A stretch of DNA of 64,000 nucleotides, from the NCBI RefSeq assembly GCF_003987395.1, contig NZ_PIPT01000001.1:496001-560000 (forward strand), given 5' to 3'. The position numbers were made by a program, and so were the translations under genes. Of the stretch, positions 44,657 to 53,666 are shown one piece after another. Each line of letters starts with the position of its first letter. Position 1 is the stretch's first letter. Under the pieces are notes generated by a model, which did no database searches, was not told the DNA's origin, and saw only the letters and a list, made by a program, of their open reading frames with translations. Source of the DNA: Pseudidiomarina aquimaris (GTDB lineage Bacteria; Pseudomonadota; Gammaproteobacteria; Enterobacterales; Alteromonadaceae).

Positions 44657-46258
44657 GTGCATTTTGAAAATCAATTAGGCTATTACCAGACGTTGCACAT
44701 GCAACTTCCCTACAGCGCCACTACACAGCAACTGTTTGCGACGCTATGTGGTAACAAGCCACATACACTGCTGCTTGATTCAGCTGAAATCCAGTCGCGA
44801 CAGCACCTGAAGAGTCTGTTAATGACACAAGCGTCGTTGCAAGTCACCTGCAACGGATACGAAGTACAGGTACGGGCGTTAACCGATAATGGTGCGCAAT
44901 TACTGCCGTTTTTGGAACAACAACTCGAACCCTACGCACAATGCCAGCGCGACGCAGCGACACTAAATTGTCAATTCCAACCCGCTGATGCGCATGAACT
45001 CGATGAAGTTGAGCGCTTACGCCAAGCCAGTACCGAACAAGTTTTACGCATCTTACAGCAGCAACTCAAGCCGCTGGTCGCCAGCCATGCCCATGATTTT
45101 GCTTTGTTTGTCGGCGGCGTGTTCGGCTACGACTACATCGCTAGCATGGAAGAGTTACCGGACGTGCCAACGGCAGCGAATAGTTGCCCTGATTACCAAT
45201 TCTATCTTGCTGAAAGTTTGGTGATCATCGACCATCAAGCGCAAACTACAGAGTTACTCGCAACTTTGCTCAGCGGCCCTGCATCTGCAGATTATTACCC
45301 GCGAATTGCCGCACAATTGGGTGAAATCGCTGCGCACTGCCAACTGCCAGCGATGCCTTCTGCACAGACACCCGCGGCGCCGACAGACAAAAGTGTGACT
45401 GCGAGCCCAAGTCGCGAGACTTATGCCCGTTGGGTTGCTGAATTACAGGAACATATTGCAGATGGCGATATTTTTCAGGTGGTGCCATCACGTCAGTTTA
45501 GCCTCGCCTGCCCAGACAGCTTGGCGGCCTACCAACAACTGAAGGCGAATAATCCTTCGCCCTATATGTTTTACCTGCGCAGCGATGACTTTGTTTTGTT
45601 CGGTGCTTCGCCTGAGTCAGCGCTAAAGTACACTGCACGCACCAACCAAGTTGAGCTGTACCCCATTGCCGGCACGCGTCCACGTGGCAAAAATAGCGAT
45701 GGCAGCATTAACCCAGATCTCGATAGCCGCCTGGAACTTGAGTTGCGCTGCGACCAGAAAGAATTGGCCGAACACCTGATGCTCGTCGATCTCGCGCGCA
45801 ACGATTTAGCGCGTATTGCGCAGCCAGGCACACGCTATGTCGCCGATTTGCTACAAGTGGATCGCTACTCCCATGTGATGCATTTGGTCTCTCGCGTGGT
45901 TGCTCAACTCGACGAAAACTTTGATGCCTTACATGCCTATCGCGCCTGCATGAATATGGGAACCCTCGTTGGCGCGCCAAAAGTGAGCGCGGCCCGTTTG
46001 ATCCGCGCGTATGAACAGCAGCGCCGCGGCAGTTATGGTGGCGCCGTCGGTTACTTGAATGGTTGCGGCGACATGGACACCTGTATCGTTATCCGCTCAG
46101 CGTTCGTAAAAGAAGGTATCGCTTATGTACAAGCTGGCGCAGGCGTTGTCGCCGACTCTGTGGCGGACGCGGAAATTGCGGAAACCGAAAATAAAGCGCG
46201 CGCTGTGATCGCCGCTATCCAAGCAACGTACTCAAGTGAAACGGAGACGCAGGCATGA
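44657..46258 (+). CDS. trpE: anthranilate synthase component I TrpE
   Basis: Makes anthranilate from chorismate using ammonia from TrpG. The 533-residue protein has the tryptophan feedback site with LLLDSAEIQSRQHLKS near the N-terminus and the chorismate-binding half with DIFQVVPSRQFSL, PIAGTRPRGKN, LELRCDQKELAEHLMLVDLA and GAVGYLNGCGDMDTCIVIRS. The start codon is GTG at 44657 with AAGGG eight bases upstream. First structural gene after the attenuator, overlapping trpG by four bases. Confidence 0.96.
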   Translation: MHFENQLGYYQTLHMQLPYSATTQQLFATLCGNKPHTLLLDSAEIQSRQHLKSLLMTQASLQVTCNGYEVQVRALTDNGAQLLPFLEQQLEPYAQCQRDAATLNCQFQPADAHELDEVERLRQASTEQVLRILQQQLKPLVASHAHDFALFVGGVFGYDYIASMEELPDVPTAANSCPDYQFYLAESLVIIDHQAQTTELLATLLSGPASADYYPRIAAQLGEIAAHCQLPAMPSAQTPAAPTDKSVTASPSRETYARWVAELQEHIADGDIFQVVPSRQFSLACPDSLAAYQQLKANNPSPYMFYLRSDDFVLFGASPESALKYTARTNQVELYPIAGTRPRGKNSDGSINPDLDSRLELELRCDQKELAEHLMLVDLARNDLARIAQPGTRYVADLLQVDRYSHVMHLVSRVVAQLDENFDALHAYRACMNMGTLVGAPKVSAARLIRAYEQQRRGSYGGAVGYLNGCGDMDTCIVIRSAFVKEGIAYVQAGAGVVADSVADAEIAETENKARAVIAAIQATYSSETETQA

Positions 46259-46866
46259 GCATGGCACGCATTATACTGATCGATAATATCGACTCGTTTA
46301 GCTACAACCTCGTCGATGAACTGCGTCAATTGGGCTACCCATTAAAGATTTATCGCAATACGGTTTCCCTGCAAACCATCCAAACTGAACTCGAGAACTA
46401 TCGCGGCCCACAGTTAATTTGCTTATCACCTGGGCCCGGTCATCCGCGGCAAGCGGGCAATTTGATGGAGGTTATTGCGTATGCCAAAGGGCGTTACCCT
46501 CTGCTTGGTATTTGCTTAGGCTTTCAGGCGCTACTCGAAACTTATGGCGCTCGTGTTCAACGCTGCGGTGAAACCTTACATGGTAAAAGCTCGGCAATTC
46601 GCTGTTTACCACATGCGATCTTTGCAGATTTGCCTAATCCATTGGTGGTCGCCCGCTATCACAGTTTAGCGGGCTACGACTTGCCGACTGAAGTCCAAGT
46701 ATTAGCCGACACTGATGCAGCGGGTCAAGCCATTCCGATGGCGGCCTACTTTCCAGACCACCATGCCATGGGCTTTCAATTTCACCCAGAATCGATTTTA
46801 ACCGGGCGCGGCACGCAGTTGCTGACGCAAACCGTAAACTTTTTACTTTCCTCGGAGCCGCAGTAA
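46255..46866 (+). CDS. trpG: anthranilate synthase component II TrpG
   Basis: Glutamine amidotransferase subunit supplying ammonia to TrpE. The 203-residue class I amidotransferase begins ARIILIDNIDSFSYNLVDEL; the nucleophile cysteine lies in PLLGICLGFQALLETYGA near residue 86 and the histidine-glutamate pair in GFQFHPESILT. It is separate from trpD, not fused as in E. coli. An ATG two codons later (46261) is possible. Stop overlaps the trpD ATG by one base. Confidence 0.96.
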   Translation: MSMARIILIDNIDSFSYNLVDELRQLGYPLKIYRNTVSLQTIQTELENYRGPQLICLSPGPGHPRQAGNLMEVIAYAKGRYPLLGICLGFQALLETYGARVQRCGETLHGKSSAIRCLPHAIFADLPNPLVVARYHSLAGYDLPTEVQVLADTDAAGQAIPMAAYFPDHHAMGFQFHPESILTGRGTQLLTQTVNFLLSSEPQ

Positions 46867-47870
46867 TGGAAGTTATCAAACGACTACTCGCTGGTGAAAG
46901 CCTATCACTTGAGGCCACAGAACAGCTATTTGACCGCTTAGTCAAAGGCGAGCTGAATGAGATCCAAATTACCGCCCTACTGACCGCAATGAAAATGCGT
47001 GGCGAACAGCCTGAAGAAATGGCCGGAGCGGCGCTCGCCTTGCGTCGCGCCGCCAAGCCTTTTCAGCGTCCAAACCGCCTGATCGTTGACAGTTGCGGTA
47101 CCGGTGGTGATGGAAGCAATACGATCAATATTTCCACCACCGCCGCACTGGTTGCGGCGAGCATGGGCCTAACTGTTGCCAAGCATGGTAATCGCAGTGT
47201 GTCATCACGCTCAGGTTCCGCCGATGTACTCGAGAGTCTTGGCTTATCGGTTACGCAAGATCCGGAAGTCGCAGCAGCGCAACTTGAACAATTCAACTTT
47301 TGTTTCTTATTTGCCCCGCATTATCACCCTGGTATACGGTACGCCATGCCAGTGCGACAAACCTTGAAAACCCGTACACTGTTCAATCTACTGGGGCCAC
47401 TCGTTAACCCTGCCAGTCCTGACGTACAACAGCTCGGTGTATATGACCCTGCTTGGTTACGCCCATTGGCGGAAACGCTGCGCCTGTTGGGTTGTAAGCG
47501 CGCCATGGTGGTACATGGTTCGGGTCTAGATGAAATCGCATTACATGGCACCACACAGGTAGTTGAGCTACGCGACAACGAACTCTTTGAGTATGAGTTG
47601 AGTCCGACTGACTTTGGCGTGGAGCAAGCCCCGGTGAGAGACTTACGTGGAGGTGATGCCGAGTTCAACGCCGCTGCGCTAATCAAGATTTTGATGGGCC
47701 AAGCACCAGCTGCGCAACGTGACGCTGTAGCAATTAGCACCGCTGGGTTGCTTTACCTAGCCGGACACCATGACACTTTAAAAGACGCCACAAATGCCGT
47801 GCTCGAGCATCTCGGCAGTGGCAAAGCCATGCAACACTTGCAGCAGTTACAGGAGTTTAACCGTGGCTAA
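46866..47870 (+). CDS. trpD: anthranilate phosphoribosyltransferase TrpD
   Basis: Transfers phosphoribosyl from PRPP to anthranilate. The 334-residue protein has the PRPP loop DSCGTGGDGSNTINISTTAA near residues 76-95 and KHGNRSVSSRSGSADVLESL, then FAPHYHPGIRYAMPVRQTLK and RTLFNLLGPLVNPASP. Overlaps trpG by one base and trpCF by eight. Confidence 0.97.
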   Translation: MEVIKRLLAGESLSLEATEQLFDRLVKGELNEIQITALLTAMKMRGEQPEEMAGAALALRRAAKPFQRPNRLIVDSCGTGGDGSNTINISTTAALVAASMGLTVAKHGNRSVSSRSGSADVLESLGLSVTQDPEVAAAQLEQFNFCFLFAPHYHPGIRYAMPVRQTLKTRTLFNLLGPLVNPASPDVQQLGVYDPAWLRPLAETLRLLGCKRAMVVHGSGLDEIALHGTTQVVELRDNELFEYELSPTDFGVEQAPVRDLRGGDAEFNAAALIKILMGQAPAAQRDAVAISTAGLLYLAGHHDTLKDATNAVLEHLGSGKAMQHLQQLQEFNRG

Positions 47871-49251
47871 TAGTATTCTTGATACCATCGTCGCTAAGCG
47901 GCGCGAACGCTTAGCTGAACTGGCACAACAGTACAGTGAAGCGACCTTGCGCTCACGGCTGACGCCAAGCACACGCAGCCTTGCCGACGCGCTCGCGAAA
48001 CCGCGCAGTAGCTTTATTCTGGAATGTAAAAAAGCGTCGCCATCCAAAGGTCTAATACGAGAAGATTTTCATCCAGTACAAATCGCGCAAACCTACGCGC
48101 GATACGCCGATGCGATTTCGGTATTAACCGAGCCTGACTTTTTTCAAGGTGACTTTGCCTATTTGAGCGCGGTCAGTGCGAGCGTGGATGTGCCGGTCCT
48201 GTGTAAAGACTTCATTGTCGAGCCCTTGCAAGTGTTGCTGGCAAGGCACTTTGGTGCGGACGCGATTTTGCTCATGCTATCCATTTTGGATGACGAGCAA
48301 TACCAAGTGCTGGCCGCAGTTGCTGACGAACTGCAACTCGATATCTTGACTGAAGTCAGTACCGAGGAAGAAATGGCTCGGGCCAAACAGTTGGGTGCTA
48401 AAATTATCGGCATCAACAATCGTAACTTACATGATCTGAGTGTTGATCCGCAGCGTAGCAAAACACTCAGCAAGCTCGCACCGGACGATGCATTGCTAGT
48501 AGCTGAGTCGGGCTATAGCAGCAACGAACAGGTACGCGACAGTGCACCATTCGTTGATGGTTTTTTGGTTGGCAGTGCGCTTACCGCGCAAAGCAACATC
48601 GACCAAGCATGCCGTGAATTGATTTACGGCAAACATAAAGTCTGTGGTCTCAATAAAGTGCAGGACGCCATGGTCGCTCGAGCCGCAGGCGCTGCCTATG
48701 GTGGGTTGATTTTCGTACCTTCATCGCCACGCGCCGTGACCACGGCAACGGCGGCGCAATTAGTAGCGGCTGAACCTAAGTTGGCGTGGGTTGGTGTTTT
48801 TGCCGATCAGCCCCTCGCAAACATTGTGGCTAGCGCCACCGAACTTGGCTTACACGCAGTTCAACTGCATGGCCATGAAGACGCTGATTACCTTGCACAG
48901 TTGCGCAAAGAACTGCCAGCGAACGTTGAAATATGGCGCGCACTGGGAGTAGAACGGCCGTTTCAACTGCCGGCGCTCGGCGCTGATTACTACTTACTCG
49001 ACAACGTGCGTGGCGGTAGTGGCCAAGAATTTGCTTGGGAACTCCTCAGTGAGCTGACGCCAGAACAACGCCAGCGCTGTATTCTTGCCGGTGGCTTAGG
49101 GCTGAATAATTTTGCCGCAGCGCAAGCCACAGGGCTCACACGTTTTGACTTTAATTCACGCCTTGAACGCAGCAAAGGCGACAAAGACGCAGGCTTGATC
49201 CTGCAGCTCTTTCAACACATTCGACAGTATGGGAAAACGAACCATGAGTGA
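47863..49251 (+). CDS. trpCF: bifunctional indole-3-glycerol-phosphate synthase / phosphoribosylanthranilate isomerase TrpCF
   Basis: Fusion of two TIM-barrel enzymes catalysing consecutive steps, 462 residues. TrpC occupies about 1-255 ([63 protein letters not shown]) and TrpF about 256-462 ([68 protein letters not shown]). I take the GTG at 47863 as start: AGGAG lies seven bases upstream and it overlaps trpD by eight bases. The TrpC-TrpF fusion is usual for gammaproteobacteria. Confidence 0.95.
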   Translation: MANSILDTIVAKRRERLAELAQQYSEATLRSRLTPSTRSLADALAKPRSSFILECKKASPSKGLIREDFHPVQIAQTYARYADAISVLTEPDFFQGDFAYLSAVSASVDVPVLCKDFIVEPLQVLLARHFGADAILLMLSILDDEQYQVLAAVADELQLDILTEVSTEEEMARAKQLGAKIIGINNRNLHDLSVDPQRSKTLSKLAPDDALLVAESGYSSNEQVRDSAPFVDGFLVGSALTAQSNIDQACRELIYGKHKVCGLNKVQDAMVARAAGAAYGGLIFVPSSPRAVTTATAAQLVAAEPKLAWVGVFADQPLANIVASATELGLHAVQLHGHEDADYLAQLRKELPANVEIWRALGVERPFQLPALGADYYLLDNVRGGSGQEFAWELLSELTPEQRQRCILAGGLGLNNFAAAQATGLTRFDFNSRLERSKGDKDAGLILQLFQHIRQYGKTNHE

Positions 49252-50461
49252 TAACCCAGCTTATTTTGGTGAATTTGGTGGCCAATTTGTGCCTGAGATT
49301 CTTTTGCCCGCGCTTGATCAGCTCGAACAAGCTTTTAATGACGCCCAGAAAGATCCTGAGTTTCAAAAGGAATTCAGTGATTTATTAAAAAATTACTTGG
49401 GTCGCCCGACGCCGGTCTCATTATGCCGTAATCTGCCGGTCGACAGTCCAAATGGCACGAAGATCTATCTCAAACGCGAAGATCTATTACATGGTGGCGC
49501 ACATAAAACGAACCAGGTACTCGGCCAAGCACTGCTTGCCAAGCGTATGGGTAAGCAGCGCATCATTGCCGAAACGGGGGCCGGCCAGCACGGTACAGCT
49601 ACCGCTCTCGCCTGTGCACTCCTCGACCTGGATTGCACCATTTACATGGGCAAGAAAGACGTCGAACGCCAACAGCCAAACGTATTCCGGATGGAGCTCA
49701 TGGGCGCTAAGGTGGTGCCTGTCGATACCGGTAGCGGCACCTTAAAGGATGCGGTTAACGAGGCATTGCGTGATTGGACTGCAAGCTACCATGACACGCA
49801 TTACCTGCTCGGTACGGCTGCCGGTCCGCACCCTTTCCCGACTATCGTGCGAGAGTTCCACCGCATGATTGGCGCCGAAGCCAAACGTCAAATTCTGGAA
49901 CAAGCCGGCCGTCTACCCGATGAAGTTATCGCTTGTGTTGGGGGGGGGTCCAATGCCATCGGCATGTTCGCAGACTTTATTGACGAAAAAGACGTAGCAC
50001 TGGTAGGCGTTGAACCCGCTGGTAAAGGTGTTAAAACCGCACACCACGGTGCGACTTTGAGCGCGGGTAAACCTGGGATCCTTCATGGCTGCAAATCATT
50101 TCTGATGCAAACCGATGAAGGGCAAATTGAAGAAAGCTACTCTGTGTCCGCCGGTCTCGACTACCCAGGCGTCGGTCCGCAGCACGCTTATTTACTTAGT
50201 ATTGGCCGTGCACGCTATGAATCTGTGACCGACGATGAGGCCTTGGATGCCTTTAAACTGTTGGCCGAAAAAGAAGGTATTATTCCGGCGCTTGAGTCGG
50301 CACATGCCCTCGCCTACGCCATCCGTCGTGCGCAGGAACCCGATGCACCCGAAATTCTACTACTGAATCTCTCCGGCCGTGGTGATAAAGATATTGACCA
50401 CGTACGCCGCATATTTGCTGCTCAAGCTGAAGCTGAAAAAGCCACGGAGGACCGCTCATGA
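49244..50461 (+). CDS. trpB: tryptophan synthase beta chain TrpB
   Basis: PLP enzyme joining indole and serine to tryptophan. The 405-residue protein starts [20 protein letters not shown]; the PLP lysine is in [20 protein letters not shown] (HKTN), and the phosphate loop is in [18 protein letters not shown]. Its coding DNA has an unusual run of nine G's at 49939-49948 over the VGGGS codons. ATG at 49244 is chosen as the conserved beginning; it overlaps the trpCF stop by eight bases. Stop overlaps trpA by four bases. Confidence 0.97.
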   Translation: MSDNPAYFGEFGGQFVPEILLPALDQLEQAFNDAQKDPEFQKEFSDLLKNYLGRPTPVSLCRNLPVDSPNGTKIYLKREDLLHGGAHKTNQVLGQALLAKRMGKQRIIAETGAGQHGTATALACALLDLDCTIYMGKKDVERQQPNVFRMELMGAKVVPVDTGSGTLKDAVNEALRDWTASYHDTHYLLGTAAGPHPFPTIVREFHRMIGAEAKRQILEQAGRLPDEVIACVGGGSNAIGMFADFIDEKDVALVGVEPAGKGVKTAHHGATLSAGKPGILHGCKSFLMQTDEGQIEESYSVSAGLDYPGVGPQHAYLLSIGRARYESVTDDEALDAFKLLAEKEGIIPALESAHALAYAIRRAQEPDAPEILLLNLSGRGDKDIDHVRRIFAAQAEAEKATEDRS

Positions 50462-51294
50462 GCCGCTATCAAGCCATGTTCAAGAAACTTGAAGCCGCCG
50501 ACCAAGGCGCTTTCGTGCCCTTCGTCACCTTAGGCGACCCAAACGCAGAGCAAAGTCTCGCCATTATCGATGCTCTAGTTGCAGGCGGTGCCGATGCCCT
50601 CGAGTTAGGCTTTCCGTTTTCCGATCCTGTTGCTGATGGCCCGACTATCCAAAAAGCCGCCATCCGTTCGCTTAGTTCGGGAACAAAGATTGCCGACTGC
50701 TTCACCATGCTCAGCGAAATACGCAGCCGTCATCCAGATATCCCTGTTGGCTTGCTGGTCTACGCCAATTTGGTAGCCAGTTCAGGTATCGAACGATTCT
50801 ACCAACGCTGCGCTGAGGCGGGTGTTGATTCGGTCTTAATTGCGGACGTTCCAGCCCGTGAAAGTCGTAACTTTATTGCAGCGGCAAAAGCCAACGGCAT
50901 TGAACCCATTTTCATTGCTCCACCAGATGCTAACGCCGAACGCTTGCAGCGTATCGCGGAACTGAGTGAAGGCTATGTCTACTTGCTAAGTCGCGCCGGC
51001 GTCACTGGCGCAGAAACTGGAATGCAACGACCTGCTACCGCAGTCATAGACGCCTTGAAAGCCGCCAATAGCGCCCCACCATTGCTTGGCTTCGGTATTG
51101 CCAAACCGGAGCACGTTAAAGCTGCGCTCGCAGCCGGTGCAGCAGGCGCAATTAGTGGCTCCGCAGTGGTGAATATTATTGCGGAGCACCTTGATAACCC
51201 CAGCCAGATGACTGCGGAGCTTACTCGCTTTGTTGCTTCGATGAAGGCGGCAACAAGCAATCGCGCAGCGCTGTTACAGGGCTCGGATAGTTAA
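50458..51294 (+). CDS. trpA: tryptophan synthase alpha chain TrpA
   Basis: Cleaves indole-3-glycerol phosphate to indole, which tunnels to TrpB. The 278-residue TIM barrel has [20 protein letters not shown], the catalytic glutamate in [20 protein letters not shown] (ELG) and the catalytic aspartate in [11 protein letters not shown], then [12 protein letters not shown]. It is about ten residues longer than E. coli TrpA at the C-terminus, and this extension runs under the convergent epimerase gene. Last trp gene; no terminator is visible after it. Confidence 0.96.
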   Translation: MSRYQAMFKKLEAADQGAFVPFVTLGDPNAEQSLAIIDALVAGGADALELGFPFSDPVADGPTIQKAAIRSLSSGTKIADCFTMLSEIRSRHPDIPVGLLVYANLVASSGIERFYQRCAEAGVDSVLIADVPARESRNFIAAAKANGIEPIFIAPPDANAERLQRIAELSEGYVYLLSRAGVTGAETGMQRPATAVIDALKAANSAPPLLGFGIAKPEHVKAALAAGAAGAISGSAVVNIIAEHLDNPSQMTAELTRFVASMKAATSNRAALLQGSDS

Positions 51295-52147
51295 ACTCAA
51301 ACCCTTCCTGTTGCAACCTGGCCGGCACCACCCGCTGGCCAGTCAGCAACATTTGCGACATTTCACCCAGCATCAATTTCATTACCCATGCTGGCACCCG
51401 CATAAAGTGCGACTTGCGTAGCACTTTCGCGATAGTCGCACTGAATTCCTCTTGGCGAACCGGTTCCGGCGCCGTCGCATTGTAGACGCCTTGGCAACTG
51501 TCTTGTTCAAGTAGAAACTCGAGCAAGCGCGCCATATCTTCTAGGTGAACCCACGAAAAATACTGCTGGCCCGAGCCCAACGGCCCACCGAGTCCAAGTA
51601 GGTACGGCGGAAGCATTTTTTGCAAAGCACTGCCTTCGCGCGCCAAAACAACGCCGGTGCGCACAACACAAACACGCGTCTGCTCGGATTGCGCCGCAAG
51701 GGCTAGGCGTTCCCATTCGGCGCATAACTGGTGAGCAAAATCCTCGGGCCGCTCAACCTTCGCCTCTTCGGTCATGACCTTATCGCCTTGATCACCGTAA
51801 TAGCCAATGGCCGAACCACTAATAAATACCTGCGGCGGCGTCTCACTTTGCTGGATACGTTCGGTTAGCTCACGGGTAATACCCCAGCGACTTTGCTGAA
51901 TACGAAGTTTTTGCTTGTCACTCCAACGTTTGTCAGCAATACCTTCGCCTTGTAGATTAATGACAGCGTAGAAATCACCGATATTTTCCACTTCATTAAG
52001 GCTTGAGAGCGCATGCACACCTTTACCAAACCGTTCAATCGCGCGCTTCGGCTGACGGCTTAACACCGTAATACTGTATCGCTCGCGAAGGCGTTGAATT
52101 AGCTCGGTACCAATTAAGCCCGTACCACCGGTGATTAAAAGTTTCAT
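51221..52147 (-). CDS. TIGR01777 family NAD-dependent epimerase (YfcH/SDR39U1-like)
   Basis: A 308-residue extended SDR protein: [20 protein letters not shown] is the dinucleotide motif, with [20 protein letters not shown] and [20 protein letters not shown] typical of the YfcH/SDR39U1 family, of unknown substrate. The C-terminal DUF1731-like part ends [20 protein letters not shown] with [18 protein letters not shown]. Its last 74 bases lie antisense to the end of trpA. Transcribed toward trpA and divergent from yciB. Confidence 0.88.
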   Translation of the reverse strand: MKLLITGGTGLIGTELIQRLRERYSITVLSRQPKRAIERFGKGVHALSSLNEVENIGDFYAVINLQGEGIADKRWSDKQKLRIQQSRWGITRELTERIQQSETPPQVFISGSAIGYYGDQGDKVMTEEAKVERPEDFAHQLCAEWERLALAAQSEQTRVCVVRTGVVLAREGSALQKMLPPYLLGLGGPLGSGQQYFSWVHLEDMARLLEFLLEQDSCQGVYNATAPEPVRQEEFSATIAKVLRKSHFMRVPAWVMKLMLGEMSQMLLTGQRVVPARLQQEGFEFNYPSPVTALRDCLLPPSSKQQSE

Positions 52148-52259
52148 GCAATCTTTCCTCGTTCAGCTACCTTTGCTTAAGGTAAGTGTAGACATTGCTG
52201 GTAGTCGTCAACAAACTTTTCTGGCAAACTCGACACATAAAATGTGAACGGAAACCACC

Positions 52260-52814
52260 ATGCTGTTTGTACTTGAATATTTACCTATTGCGCTGTTTTT
52301 TGTCTTTTACTTGTTGGGCGATATCTTCCTCGCCACCGGCGTACTGATGCTCGGCACGGTTTTGCAAATCGTTGCCCTTAAGTTTATGCGTGAAGTGATT
52401 ACCCCACGCCACTGGATCATCCTATGGATGGTGCTGATTTTCGGCTCCATCACCTTATTCTTACACGATGAATGGTTTATTAAGATCAAAGTGAGCGTTA
52501 TTTACGTCGCGATCGCGCTCTTTTTACTTGTAGGCCTGTGGTGGAAAAAGCGCAGTCCGCTGCAGCAGTTTCTCGGCGAAGAAATCAACCTCCCCGATTT
52601 TGCCTGGCGACGCCTGACGTACGCATGGGTTATTTTTACGCTCGCTCTGGCTGCGGTAAACCTCTATATCGCTGAGCGCATGAGTCTGGACGTCTGGGTT
52701 AACTTCAAAGTGTTCGGTACGCTGGGTGCGACGCTCGTCTTTACCATCTTTACCGGCGCTTATATGTTTAAGCATCACACCGATCGCGACAAGGACAGCG
52801 AAGAAATTGAGTAA
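52260..52814 (+). CDS. yciB: inner membrane septation protein A YciB (IspZ)
   Basis: A 184-residue inner-membrane protein with about five hydrophobic segments: LFVLEYLPIALFFVFYLLGD first, then IFLATGVLMLGTVLQIVALK, WIILWMVLIFGSITLFLHDE and WVIFTLALAAVNLYIAERM. The KPTLLY-like family end is replaced by a charged tail (HHTDRDKDSEEIE). YciB is implicated in cell-envelope maintenance and septation. Located after trp genes, as in E. coli. Confidence 0.93.
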   Translation: MLFVLEYLPIALFFVFYLLGDIFLATGVLMLGTVLQIVALKFMREVITPRHWIILWMVLIFGSITLFLHDEWFIKIKVSVIYVAIALFLLVGLWWKKRSPLQQFLGEEINLPDFAWRRLTYAWVIFTLALAAVNLYIAERMSLDVWVNFKVFGTLGATLVFTIFTGAYMFKHHTDRDKDSEEIE

Positions 52815-53655
52815 CTCCTTTACCCTCGAAAGCGCCCCAGGAAGGTCCATCCGAGTTCATCAATTTGCCACGGATAACGCGGAAAAAGTGGTGATCATGG
52901 CGCCGGCGATGGCCGTCCCGCAACGCTACTACCATGAATTTTGCCAATGGTTAGCCCAGCAAGGCTACCATGTGCTCAGTTTTGACTACTTTGGTATTGG
53001 CGACAGTCACGGTGGTAATTTACGCCAAGTGGACAGCAGCATCAGTGATTGGGCGCGTTATGACGCGCAAACGGTACTTAATTACGCCTTAGATAACTTT
53101 AAGGTGCCCGTAGTGTGGTTCGCCCACAGCATTGGCGGGCAATTATTCGGTATGCTTGAGCGTCATGACGAGGTGGAACGCATGGTTACCGTCGCCACTG
53201 GCACTGGATTCTGGCGTGACACCAAGCCTAGCCTCAAGTACAAATCATGGGTATTGTGGCGCGGCATTGTGCCCTGGCTATTGCCTCTAGTTGGCTACTT
53301 CCCTGGTGAGCGTCTAGGTATTGTTGGTAATGTGCCACGTAGTGCGATGGCACAGTGGCGTAAATGGTGCCTGCACCCTGACTATCTGGTGGGAGCGGAA
53401 GACCTCTACAAGCGCTATGCGCGCGTGTCGACACCAATCATTAGCTTGGCGTTTAGTGATGACGAGCTGCTCACGCCGCGAAATATTACCGCGATGCACG
53501 ATTTTTATGCATCGGCACCACAACGCCGCCATTTCGTTACGCCCGAAGATCTTGATGTCGACGCGATTCGACACTTTTCCTTATTTCGCCCTCGTAGCCA
53601 GCAGGTTTGGGAGAAGTTGCTAGCGCCGCAACTTTCTGCGGCGCTACCTGAATAA
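52807..53655 (+). CDS. alpha/beta hydrolase
   Basis: A 282-residue serine hydrolase-like protein. VVIMAPAMAVPQRYYHEFCQ precedes VLSFDYFGIGDSHGG, and the nucleophile serine is in VVWFAHSIGGQLFGMLER near residue 112; the acid is probably in FSDDELLTPRN and the histidine in DAIRHFSLFRP. It resembles uncharacterised hydrolases of marine gammaproteobacteria. I take TTG at 52807 as start: it overlaps the yciB stop by eight bases and AAGGA lies eleven bases upstream; no nearby ATG precedes conserved sequence. Start uncertain. Confidence 0.75.
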   Translation: MSNSFTLESAPGRSIRVHQFATDNAEKVVIMAPAMAVPQRYYHEFCQWLAQQGYHVLSFDYFGIGDSHGGNLRQVDSSISDWARYDAQTVLNYALDNFKVPVVWFAHSIGGQLFGMLERHDEVERMVTVATGTGFWRDTKPSLKYKSWVLWRGIVPWLLPLVGYFPGERLGIVGNVPRSAMAQWRKWCLHPDYLVGAEDLYKRYARVSTPIISLAFSDDELLTPRNITAMHDFYASAPQRRHFVTPEDLDVDAIRHFSLFRPRSQQVWEKLLAPQLSAALPE

Positions 53656-53666
53656 ATCCCAGCCGC

